Below are positions 43,736-53,864 of a stretch of DNA of 64,000 nt, in pieces (the stretch's first letter is position 1; every line of letters begins with the position of its first letter). A program made the position numbers and the translations under genes. The notes under the pieces are model-generated. The model was not told where the DNA came from. It searched no databases and was given only the letters and a program-made list of their open reading frames with translations. Source of the stretch: Asparagopsis taxiformis (lineage: Eukaryota > Rhodophyta > Florideophyceae > Bonnemaisoniales > Bonnemaisoniaceae); contig JALQPE010000697.1 of the NCBI GenBank assembly GCA_030407315.1, positions 1 to 64,000 on the forward strand. Direction: 5' to 3'.

Positions 43736-46119
43736 GGCGCGGGGCCGTTCGACACGTCGTCGTCGTGAGCCCACGAAGCTCGTTCGTCATCGTGACTCGT
43801 TTCCACCTCGAGTGGTGTTTCGTCAGCGGAGGTCGTCACGTAGACTCCGCTGCGGCCATTACGCTGGCCATTTCGTTCGTTCGCCCACGGGCGGGGGTCA
43901 CGTCGGTCATTACGAAAGTCGCCGCGGCGCCTGTCGAAGGGCCTTCCCCCGTCACGATTGGGGTTTCGGAGTATCGTAGGCGGCGTGCCGTACCTCCGCG
44001 GGGTCACGTTCCCTCGCTCATCAGGTCGTTCCTGGTGACGCTTGGCCATTCGTTGGCGGAAGTACTCAGCCTGACGTGGGTTGCTCTTCACGTGGAAGAG
44101 GTAGTACTTGTACGCGAAAAAGATCCGTTGATCTGGCGTCAGACGCGGACACGTAAACGTCGAGTGGCCATCTTCGCGGCATGACCAACACGACAGCGTC
44201 CAGTAATCATTCGGGATTACGGAGTGCGCCAATTGCGTCTGCTCGCTCGTGAGCTTCGGCACGTCCTCGCATGGACGGTTCAATCGAGCTTCGAGCTCGT
44301 CCGGCTTTTCGTTTGCCGTTTTCGTATCGTTGGGCGGCGGCCCGTTCGTGAAGAGGATCGCCTCCAAATTCTCGGCAACGTGAACCGCAGCGAGCGACAC
44401 GTCGTCGTCGTCCCTCGCGGGGATGTTCGGGTTACCATCGTGGTAACTGGGCTCGCTAGCCCGTTCATTACGTAAGTACGCGGACTCATCGTAGTCCGCG
44501 AACTTCCTCGACTCGTGGTCGGAAATAGCCAACGTAGGCTTCACCGGAAACCGCACTTTCGGTTTCGCGGCTGACGCGACAGCTGCCGTACGTGCACGGA
44601 AGGTCGTTCCTTCGGCCGTCGCCAATCGTCTCACAACGGTGAGGTCGTTCCTCTCTCGTTCGGGGAGTGACCGGAGTCGTTCCGTCACGGCTGCCCGCGT
44701 CGAGGGCAGCAAACCACGTACGTAGTGGTGAACGAGGAGTCGATCCGTAAACACGTAGTTACACGCCCGCGTGGCGGTGTCGAGTCTATCAGCGTACTGA
44801 TTCTCGTCCTCGTTAGGACTCTGCGTGATCATCGTGACCTTTTCGTAGGCCTCCTGCAGCACGTCGTCTTGCAGGTATCGTTTGATCAACGCGTTGATTA
44901 CGTGAGGCCACGAGAACCTCTTCGTCGGATCAGTCGTGATCACGCCAGTCGTACACTGGGAATCGTAGAACCGTCGGGCGTCCCCTTCGAGGAAGAAGTG
45001 CAGCGCACGTACTGCCACTCCCTCGCACACTCCGAGTGTGCTGAACCCATCACGTATTTGGGCGAGGAATCCGAGTAACGTAATCGGATTCCGGCCGGAG
45101 AACGGCTTTAACGTAGGGAAAAGTCCCTCCAGCTCACGTTTGAGCTTATGTACGCTTTGACTCTCGTTCACGTAGAGATGTTCACGTACATCGTTAAGTC
45201 GGTACATGCGGTACGACACCACGTTCGCAAATGCGTCGAGCATTGTCGTGTGCTCTGCCAACGCGTGGCAAACGGGTCCGAGGGCGTTCCCTGGTAAGCG
45301 TACCGCGTCGGCACGTTCGTTTTCGTGGACTCGCGTGTCCGTCGTGCCGAACGTACCCAGCCACGGAATGTACGTCTCACGTGGCGGGGGAGCTCTCGTA
45401 TCGAATTGCGCAGCTCGTGCTGCGTCCGCCGACCGCGCGTGGTCTGGCGTATCGTTAAAACGTAATTGCCTTCGTGGCGTCTCGTTGGGGTTGGCGATGG
45501 CTCGTTGCACTGTCGCCCCCCTTCCGTACGTTGTCGGGGTCGTCGGACCGGGTGTTGGTGGGTATCCTCCCGGAACGGCCGGGGAGGATTGCGAGTTATA
45601 GGCGCGCGAGCCTTGTTCGTAATTCGGATCGCTTCCGCTCGGCGGAGCGGAACGTCCGGCGACGATTTCGTTGAATACTACGACAAACGAGTCGAGTCTT
45701 CCCTCCACGGCGGAGAGGCGGTTTCGTAAATCTTCGTTTTCCCGTTCGAGGGTCGCTGAGCGTTCACGTAACGCACGAGCTTCGCGCTCCGAGACTCCGA
45801 GTCTCTGCCTTACGGCTTCGTCGACGGCCGCGTCGCTCGCCCTTTCGATGTGACCTCGAAGGTCTTCGTACACTACACGTAGTGCCGTGGGAGTCACGTT
45901 CCCTTCGTTGAGCTGACCGCGCGTTGCGGGGTCCATACTCACGGACTCAAACGGGCTTACCGTACGTGGTAGCTGGCCGATCGCCTCGATATCCGGCGGG
46001 ATAGATCGATCAGTCGCGAAGATCGCTTCTGCTGACAAGGCCACGTCGGCTTCGGCGTCCGCTGACGTTGGCAACGGTTGCCTGGGCGACGCGCTGGAAT
46101 TCGACACAGCGTAATTCAT
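43714..46119 (-). CDS. gag: Gag of element B
   Basis: 801 codons from the ATG at 46119; the frame is open 18 codons further upstream but without ATG, and A starts at the equivalent ATG. Same heptad segment, capsid core, CCHC knuckle and Arg-rich tail as Gag of A. It differs at about a dozen scattered residues, for example YEKVT for YERVT and RHQERPDERG for RNQERPGERG. No stop or frameshift. Confidence 0.95.
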   Translation of the reverse strand: MNYAVSNSSASPRQPLPTSADAEADVALSAEAIFATDRSIPPDIEAIGQLPRTVSPFESVSMDPATRGQLNEGNVTPTALRVVYEDLRGHIERASDAAVDEAVRQRLGVSEREARALRERSATLERENEDLRNRLSAVEGRLDSFVVVFNEIVAGRSAPPSGSDPNYEQGSRAYNSQSSPAVPGGYPPTPGPTTPTTYGRGATVQRAIANPNETPRRQLRFNDTPDHARSADAARAAQFDTRAPPPRETYIPWLGTFGTTDTRVHENERADAVRLPGNALGPVCHALAEHTTMLDAFANVVSYRMYRLNDVREHLYVNESQSVHKLKRELEGLFPTLKPFSGRNPITLLGFLAQIRDGFSTLGVCEGVAVRALHFFLEGDARRFYDSQCTTGVITTDPTKRFSWPHVINALIKRYLQDDVLQEAYEKVTMITQSPNEDENQYADRLDTATRACNYVFTDRLLVHHYVRGLLPSTRAAVTERLRSLPERERNDLTVVRRLATAEGTTFRARTAAVASAAKPKVRFPVKPTLAISDHESRKFADYDESAYLRNERASEPSYHDGNPNIPARDDDDVSLAAVHVAENLEAILFTNGPPPNDTKTANEKPDELEARLNRPCEDVPKLTSEQTQLAHSVIPNDYWTLSCWSCREDGHSTFTCPRLTPDQRIFFAYKYYLFHVKSNPRQAEYFRQRMAKRHQERPDERGNVTPRRYGTPPTILRNPNRDGGRPFDRRRGDFRNDRRDPRPWANERNGQRNGRSGVYVTTSADETPLEVETSHDDERASWAHDDDVSNGPAPGNDQAM

Positions 46120-46209
46120 AGACCGTCGTCTGTAGCGTAGCACGTAGCTTTTCGTTAACGTAAAAGAGCTCAACCTCGTTGGTTGTCGTTATGCTCGTAG
46201 CAACTTCTA

Positions 46210-46222
46210 GGTCGAGAGACCA
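46210..46222 (-). promoter_or_regulatory. Candidate primer binding site, element B
   Basis: Same 13 bases as in A, one base inside the 5' LTR in element orientation. Confidence 0.6.
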
Positions 46223-46223
46223 G

Positions 46224-46885
46224 TGTGGAACGATAGTTCGTTAGACGTAGTAGCTGGTACGAGCCACGGACACGCTGTCCTTACGAAACGAAACGAGCAG
46301 TCCACCCGCTGGTGTTTGACTGTATTGTTAGAACGGTAGAAGGTAGAGTGGTTAGCGAGTAGACACGAGCGTCACGACGCAACAATCCACGCGAGGATTA
46401 CGTTAGCACACGAGGTGGTACGTCACCGGAGGCGCTCTCGACCAAGCCCGGAGGCACTACACGCAATCAGCCTTACGTGCGGCGATGGGTAGGGAGTACG
46501 CAGCTCGACGGAGACGAAGCCTCGTTAGGCAAAACGTAAACGTAAACGTAGAAGTCAGTCGTAGACTAGAGCCGTTGCTCGATCGTTGTCTTGTCCCCTT
46601 TCCCTCCCGGCACGATGCCAATACCTATATGGCCACGATGGCATCGCTTTACAGTGTAAACACTGCTCGTAACGTCCCCGAATGGGAAGGGACCTTGTGG
46701 GTCACACGTAGGGACCCGTTGGTCCGTTGGCCGTTGCCAATACGTTCGTTGCACACGTGTGCAGGTTGCGCGCGCGCATGCGCCAGCAATGTTCGTTCAT
46801 TGCTGTCGCCGGTCGTATCCGGCGAAATTCGAATTCCGCGGAAAACGTAAATATTTGCAATTTCGGAATTGCCACGTATACTACA
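46224..46885 (-). repeat. 5' LTR of element B
   Basis: 662 bases. Compared with the 3' LTR there is one deletion plus substitution near 46,266 and one substitution near 46,530. Confidence 0.95.
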
Positions 46886-46890
46886 TAGAC

Positions 46891-48689
46891 CAACGGGTCT
46901 CAGCGCACGAAGCGCGCGAGTAAAGCGTGCGAACGACGAGCCAACGAGGCCGCGACGACGGACGGCGAACCGAATCGCCATCGTAAGGCACGACGCCGAA
47001 CACGGTAGCCACGTACGGCAACCACGGAACGACACAACGGTGTCCTGCCACGCGGGCATAACGAATGACGCGCGAAAGCGAAAAGCCCGCCGGCTAGTCG
47101 AAACGCACGAGCAAACCCGAAAGGGGTTGACCACGTACGGTCACGAAGACTAAGACGCGCACGTCCGCGTCGCAACCGTAAAAGCTAACGAAGCTTCAAC
47201 CTCGTACGCATTCGAAGGCGCACGCGCCACCGGCCACGTCGGCCAGGAGACTAGCGAGGTACGCGGACGTCGCTAACGATAACGACGTACACTACGGGTC
47301 GAACGCACGAAACGAAATACGAATACGCGACGGCGTACAAGCTGGTAGCCAACGTAAACGGCACAGCTGAAGGCAACGAGCCGACGAAAAGTTGGCTCAC
47401 GTAGCAGCCTCAACCGCCCGCGGGCATGCGAAACGACTCCGTCAATCGCGTCCCGTCGGGTTCGCAAGGCGAATAAACGAAATTACGCAACGGCGTAGAG
47501 GGCGAGCATTACGTATGCCCAGGTGCACGTCGCACCACATAACGGATGAGCTAACGAAACGCTCCTCGGACGCCGCGGCGAACGACGCCGCCACGCAAAG
47601 CGGACTAGCGCAACGATTGCGCCACCGGCTAACGTGAAGCCGCGGGAACGTGAAGCGCGACGGCGCTAACGATGTTCGCTAACGGTGTTAACGGCTATAC
47701 GAAAAGCCAAGCCCGCCGGCAAAGACGTTGTCAACGGAACCGCGACGCACCACGACGCACTGCCGCGTACACGCAACGGCGTGAAACGTCAAGCCAACTC
47801 ACGCGCGAGTCGGCCTGACGTTTGGCGAATTTTCCGTCCAGCTCATCGGAGCAAAATTAAAATTGGCACCGACGTGCTACGTGCCAAAGAGCTCGAATGC
47901 TCAACGGAATTCGACACCCGACGGGGTTATCCGCACGAGAAACGACAGCGGAAACGAATTCCGAGGTAGTTACAAAATGATAACGCCAGTGGCCAACGTG
48001 AAGCCGCGGGAACGTGAAGCGCGACGGCGCTAATGACTTCAACGGCTATACGAAAAGCCAAGCCCGCCGGCAACCACGTCGTCAGCGAAATCGCAACGTA
48101 CTGCGACGAATTGCTGCGTACCCGCCACGGCGTAGAACGTCAAACCGACTCACGCGCGCGTCGGTCTGACGTTCGACGAATTTGTCGCCCAGCTCATCGG
48201 AGCAAATTAAAATTAGCACCGACGTGCTACGCGCTTAAGAGCTCGAACGCTCAACGGAAATAGACACCCGACGGGGTTATCCGAACGAGAAACGACGGCG
48301 GAAACGATTTTCGAGTTAGTTACTAAATGATACGCACGCCAACGGGCTCTACGATCGAGGTTAACGTACCACTCGCAGTGAAAAGCCGCCGCTACGCGCC
48401 GCCGCTTTGCCGAATAGTTGCGTTTGTTACGAACCTGCCAACGGGCACGCGCCGCCGCGAACTCGAAGCACGGGCTACGTAAGCCATACGACACCCGACG
48501 GGGTAGACGCCACAACAAAAAATTGTGGGGAGGGGCTTGACGCTAACCCCTCCCCCGCTGCAGACGACCTGCCAAACGCGAATTACGAAGCTCAACGGAG
48601 CCATGCGATTACGCAAAGAAACAAAACAAAGTTTACGAAGTAGCACGATGCTAGAGCCGACGTGGCCTACGAACTAACCTAGGAACGAC
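46891..48689. other. Spacer of element A, part 2
   Basis: Continues the spacer interrupted by B. It holds the same two tandem units as B in inverted order (about 47,620-48,330) with both hairpins, and about 200 bases near 47,140-47,350 that are absent from B and C. Strong AACG enrichment on the plus strand, for example 47281-47340. Confidence 0.75.
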
Positions 48690-50917
48690 CTAGTAGCGAC
48701 GAGAACGCTTGCCCGCAGGGTCATACGGACCAGGGCCTTCGCCGCGGCTATCGTGGCTGCGGCTGCGACTGGGCTGAACGAAGCCCGGCGCGTACGGATC
48801 GACGGTCTGCGTGACCACGGGGGCTCGCTCCCGACGCGACGCGGGATCCCTAGCGTAAGGATCCGCAGTCCCGTGACTGCGCGTATCCGAAGGGCGCGCC
48901 GAAGCTGGGTCGCGTGGCAGGTACGCCGCTGCGTGACCATACCCGACGGGGTCGCCGAAGCCGCCGCCACTCGCATAACCGTAAGGTTCATTACGAACGC
49001 CAACGGGCAGCGCGTAACTACGAGTCGCCGCGGCGAGACGCTCGGAAATCGCGCGCTCCGTTGCCAAGCGGGCAGTCAGGTCCAACGTCTGGGCCCTGAA
49101 CTCTTCGGCTGCGCGAGCCACGGACGTGATAAGGGAACGAATAACGCAGCCGTCTGCACGAGGCGGAGCGGCCATCGACGTACCGAGAAGCCAACGGGCA
49201 TCCTCATCGGAGACGCGGTCGTCCAGGCTCACGAAGCGTGGCGCGCGCTCGGCCGGTGTGGCCACATCCGAACGACCGACGCGGGCAACGCTGCCCCCTC
49301 CCGTACCCTCGCGTGGCACGATCTCTCGAGGATCCGGCGCACGGGGCGCTTCGTTTTGATGGCCACGACGGCCAGAACGCGTCCCGCGGGGGCGCTCGTT
49401 GCCCCCGAGGCCGCCGAAATAACCGGTACGATTGCCACGACGGCGCTCGGAACGGGAAGCGACCCGCGGCACGTAAGCCCCATCGCTACGCACGGAGACG
49501 AACTCCTGGTTATCGCCGCTTGCATAATCGGGACGGATAACCCGATACTCCGGCCCCAACGCAAGGGCGCCGCGAGCCTCAGCCAACGCGCTGGTAACGG
49601 AGACGAACGTGTCAGAACCGACCACCGGGATTGCACGAAGCATCTCGTAGTCGGCCAGGAAGTCCAACGTGGACTCCGGCAGTAGGCACGCGCGCCCGAA
49701 CACACGACGTTCCACGAACAGCGAGCATGCGAGCATCGCTGCGTGTTCGATATCCACGGCCATGAGGAAATGTTCCTTCACGGGGGCAGGCGCGTCCTTC
49801 ACGGCATCGGTAAAGTAGTGCACCACGCGTGGTAGCAACGTGGACGACCCACGGGGGTACGGAAACTCCTCTACTACTTCCGGCAACGGCGGGAAGTAGA
49901 GCTCGCTCGGGACGACCCACGGAGCCGACGCGTGCGACACGCGGTAGTCGTCCGCGTTCACGTGACGGAGCGCGAAATGGTCGTCGTACGACACCACGCT
50001 CTTGGAGATAACGCTCAACGAAAGAGCAGTCTTCCATTCGGCACGTTGCCTTTCGGAAAGTGTCCGCGGACATACGAAGACGGACGCCACCGAGATGAAC
50101 GGCGGTTCCTCGGGCGTCCCCTTCCACAGGAACGCGTCCATACGATCGACGTAGATCGCGTCGTTGACGTCACGCAACCACGAGCGGTCGCAACGTATCG
50201 ACGCCGGGATCTGGTAACGTTCCGATCCCGGTGGCCCGTTGGCGAAACGACGCCCGGTTGCCCGCCCCACGTATCCTCGGCGGAACGCATATAGTCGACA
50301 ACCGCGCGGGCGTCTAGACGATCTCTTGCCAACGTGGCGAGATCGTCATCCGTGATACCCACGCGGGGCAACGCAGCCCACGCGTGGGTCAGGACGCCTA
50401 CGTTTAGCGCCGCACCGCCACGTGAGGCGGTGCCGACTGTCCCAACGGGGTCACCACCCTCCGGCGAGGGATCCTGGCGAGGGGAACGCGGCGAGCCATC
50501 ACGACGAGGCACGCCCGTGCGGGCCGCCGCCACAGCACGACGCGAACGAGCGGCCGCTGCCATCGCGGCTACACCCATCGACGGGGCCGCGGCATCCGGA
50601 ATGATGGGTGACGAATTCCCCGAGTCGGACGCCGTTGCGTCATCATCACGTGGGGCAGCGGCCCTAGCAGCCTCGGCAGGCGTCACGGAAGCCACCAGGC
50701 GAGACGGAGCCATCGGGCGAGACGAAGAGGCGACGGCCTGAGGAGCAACGGCTTCTCCCGCCCTAACGGATGGGGCGGGGGCGACGGACGCTTCCGTCGC
50801 TGGCGCCGCACCGACTCCGACGAGGGAGGGAGCGCCCTGCGAAGGGTTCCTCGCTCCACCTCCAGCAGAGCCGGCGGGCCGCGGAGTGTTACCATCGGTA
50901 CTACGAGTCGTAACCAT
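48690..50917 (-). pseudogene. Antisense gene of element A, frameshifted
   Basis: Homologous to 34652-36892 along its whole length, about 25 residue differences, concentrated in linkers (REIVPREGTGGGSVARVGRS against REVVPREATEGGNVAQVVRP) while the central block is nearly unchanged. It lacks the four residues HVDY present in B. One base is missing after DTWG near 50,265, so a product starting at the ATG (50917) ends in unrelated sequence near 50,015, and the rest is open in another frame from about 50,270 to 48,690. Confidence 0.85.
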
Positions 50918-51123
50918 CGTGGTTACGCTGTACACGATAATTACGACGAGTGCAACGAGCACGACGACAAGAGCCACGCGGGCTAGACGAAACAAGAGAA
51001 CGGAAGGAACGGAGGTAGTAGTACCCAGCGGGGGAAAGAGGTAAGGGAGAACGAAAGGCAACGGCCTGGATGACGATGGTGAGAGGAAGGGTGAGCGACG
51101 ATCGCTATCACGTTAAGCCGCGG

Positions 51124-51131
51124 CTTAAATA
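51124..51131 (-). promoter_or_regulatory. TATA-like box of the antisense gene (A)
   Basis: TATTTAAG on the minus strand, about 207 bases before the ATG; here it overlaps a perfect 16-base palindrome TTAAGCCG plus its reverse complement. Confidence 0.45.
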
Positions 51132-51512
51132 ACCTTCGGAAGACCGTTGTCGTAATGCCCGCTGGCAGATTCACGAAAAGGCCGCGGCCTGCGCACGTAT
51201 CGCGCTGAATTGAAGCACACCCGCGTGGTGGAATTGGACACTGCATTCGTTGCAGGGAAACGCCTAAGCGAGGCATTGACGTACGATGCCAACGGGCGGG
51301 CCTCGATGATTACGAAAGAGCCGGAGCGCACGCGCGCGCTCCGGCGCCGTGGCGATTCGATCAGCCAACCGGGCCATGTACGTTTCAACGAGATTTTTCG
51401 GGACAACTGCCACGTCCGCAGTTGTACCCGAAAAGGCGCCACGGCCCCGTGTCTCAGGCGCGTCCTGACGGACCTCGCGTGGCCGGGACGTCCACGTGTG
51501 GGGGTGGGGCTG

Positions 51513-52176
51513 TGTAGTATACGTGGCAATTCCGAAATTGCAAATATTTACGTTTTCCGCGGAATTCGAATTTCGGCGGACACGACCGGCGACAGCAATG
51601 CACGAACATTGCTGGCGCATGCGCGCGCGCAACCGGCACACGTGTGCAACGAACGTACTGGCAACGGCCAACGGACCAACGGGTCCCTACGTGTGACCCA
51701 CAAGGTCCTTTCCCATTCGGGGACGTTACGAACAGTGTTTACACTGTAAAGCGATGCCATCGTGGCCACATAGGTATTGGCATCGTGCCGGGAGGGAAAG
51801 GGGACAATACATCGAACGAGCAACGGCTCTAGTCTACGACTGACTTCTACGTTTTACGTTTACGTTTTGCCTAGCGAGGCTTCGTCTCCGTCGAGCTGCG
51901 TACTCCCTACCCATCGCCGCACGTAAGGCTGATTGCGTGTAGTGCCTCCGGGCTTGGTTGAGAGCGCCTCCGGTGACGTACCACCTCGTTTGCTAACGTA
52001 ATCCTCGCGTGGATTGTTGCGTCGTGACGCTCGTGTCTACTCGCTAACCACTCTACCTTCTACCGTTCTAACAATACAGTCAAACACCAGCGGGTGGACT
52101 GCTCGTTTCGTTTCGTAAGGACAGCGTGTCCACTGGCTCGTACCAGCTACTACGTCTAGCGAACTATCGTTCCACA
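51513..52176 (+). repeat. 3' LTR of element A
   Basis: 664 bases, two differences from the 5' LTR at 24985-25648, followed by the right copy of GCGTG (52177-52181). Confidence 0.95.
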
Positions 52177-52274
52177 GCGTGCTCACGCTTACTAACTAAT
52201 CGTGGATGCATGCGGACTCAGCTCGAAGCAATCGCTACGAATGCACACGCGTCGTTAGAATAATTTGCGCCACA
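52177..52274 (-). repeat. Family D LTR fragment
   Basis: The reverse complement begins TGTGGCGCAA and resembles 12771-12890. Element A inserted into or beside it. Confidence 0.55.
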
Positions 52275-52339
52275 GCGAGGAGGGCCCTTAAGAGATGGAA
52301 AAAATGGAATCCATCCTATTCCACCCTTCCCCTCCCCCA

Positions 52340-53130
52340 TCAAACCATGCATACCTTCGTCCATTTTCTACGAGCTATAAACGAGCCAATCGTAGCCGGG
52401 GCAATCCTCAAAGCCTGAGTAGGATACTTGAGAGCTTCAGAGGTACTTAAATTGGATTTGACGGCCGTTTCATTAAGAGGAGACACACGTACAAGGCAGC
52501 TCTCAAAGTCAATTATTAGTGTGGATACCAGGGAGGCGAAAACAGGACCTCTGCAGCTTTCAGCCATCCGCGAAAAGTCAGTTATAGACCTCCCACCTCG
52601 CTACGCAAATACCAGTTCAAAAACCGGCCGTGCATTTCCAATTCCGTACTCTAGGTACCTTTCCAAGATTAGTGAGGCGACTGTTTTCTTCGGCCTTCCG
52701 GACACCCTCACCCTCATTCTGCTCGAATTGGCGGTGTGTTGTACGAATATTGTAATGGAACAGAAGCAGCTACGATTTCCATACATGGAGGATAGGAAAG
52801 CATAAAATATCTCCGACATTATCTTTCAAAAGTCTGCGCGATCATCCAGAAACTTCAGCTCACTACCGTACAAGCAGAAATTATCTCTAGCTACCCGAAA
52901 GCCTCCTATGATTTCCTTGCAGAGAATCAGTCATTCCACACCATCACCCGACCTCCGGGAGCTTTCGGCATTCCTTCCTTCACCTCGACACTTCATCCTC
53001 GCACAAAAGGTCGAATTCCGGTCCCTTCGCAACATACCCGTTACTATTTTAAGAACAACCGCATAGAAAACAAAAAAATTCTCATAGACGCCTATGACAC
53101 CCGGTACGACCCTGCAGCCAGATATCATTA
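52340..53130 (+). pseudogene. Tyrosine recombinase (DIRS/Crypton-type) pseudogene
   Basis: First frame: FVHFLRAINEPIVAGAILKA, then a TGA, then VGYLRASEVLKLDL, carrying the catalytic Arg, and EAKTGPLQL, a KTG block. Around 52,690 reading shifts frame to HPHPHSARIGG (the H-x-x-R box), SIHGG followed by TAG where the H/W position expects Trp, and SIKYLRHYL with a candidate catalytic Tyr. Order R, K, HxxR, H/W, Y is that of tyrosine recombinases. Two of the stops fall exactly where Trp would be expected. I see no RT beside it, so it could be a Crypton, a DIRS/Ngaro remnant or another integrase. Confidence 0.65.
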
Positions 53131-53864
53131 ATCAGGGAGTCAACTCTGTGAGTACATCTCATTCACATGGGAAGCGTGACTGGACTATGGTTTATCGCTT
53201 GTCAAATGTCAAGCTGCCAACTGTCGTCAACAAAACCTCCTTAATTGCATTGGACGATAATCGGAATACCGTCTTCTCATCATGCCGTCCTGGGAAATAG
53301 AGGAAATGGGATCAAACTTTCCGATAACGACAGAACTATTGTACTCCTCATATCCAAATAATTTCGGATTTATCAGCTGTAGCCATCATTTCATTGACCT
53401 CTCCTCACTACCCCCTCAGTTTAGACTGGTTCGATATCCAGCAGACCTGGCAGCCCTGCTGCGTTCTCTAAACTAAACATATTCGATTTCGATCGAGTTC
53501 TGTGCATATTACGACAGTGGGCCGATGCTAAAGTCTATATGTGCCATGGGTCACTTTTAACACGCGATTCGGTAGTCAAGGGGCAGAAAAGTAGCTTGAT
53601 TTGTTCCGACTTACATGCTTACATAAATTGCGGACTCGAGTGTTCTCGGAGAAAGTGATGCCGCTGGAAAGCTCTGAACGTCTATATTTCAGATGTGCAT
53701 ACGGAATTAAGTATCTCTTTCTAGTTTAGAAGGAAGCTGATGATGAATTTGTACACATTTAGCGGTAGTCCCGTCGATAAAGGCATCGAAAAATATCATT
53801 TGTAAAGACATCTTTTCACTAGCTCATACTCAGTATTTGAATCATACCACTCTCATACCCCAAC
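53131..53864. other. AT-rich, no gene recognised
   Basis: Short plus-strand frames (53282-53476) may be the 3' tail of the recombinase element. Nothing else is supported. Confidence 0.3.

Larger units (their letters stand above)
33394..46885 (-). mobile_element. Gypsy element B, full length, nested in A
   Basis: 13,492 bases. LTRs at 33394-34056 (3') and 46224-46885 (5') both lie in minus orientation, flanked by TAGAC at 33389-33393 and 46886-46890. The element sits in the spacer of A, about 0.7 kb after its pol stop. Inside, reading leftwards: gag, pol, spacer, and then a gene on the plus strand (opposite to gag-pol) just before the 3' LTR. The LTRs differ at about three positions, including one 1-base deletion, so it is young. 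Gag and the antisense gene are open; pol has a 1-base deletion near 43,451. Confidence 0.95.
24985..52176 (+). mobile_element. Gypsy element A, full length, with element B nested inside
   Basis: Bounded by two LTRs in plus orientation (24985-25648 and 51513-52176) and by the 5-base duplication GCGTG at 24980-24984 and 52177-52181. Removing element B and one TAGAC copy leaves about 13.7 kb: LTR, gag, pol, spacer, antisense gene on the minus strand, LTR. I counted two differences between its 664-base LTRs (near 25,250/51,779 and 25,630/52,159), so insertion was recent. Gag and pol are open throughout; the antisense gene is frameshifted. B now separates pol from the antisense gene and the 3' LTR. 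Confidence 0.95.

Noticed and set aside
24985..46885. Giant inverted repeat or inverted duplication
   Set aside because: Fully explained by two sister elements in opposite orientation, each with its own LTR pair and 5-base target duplication.
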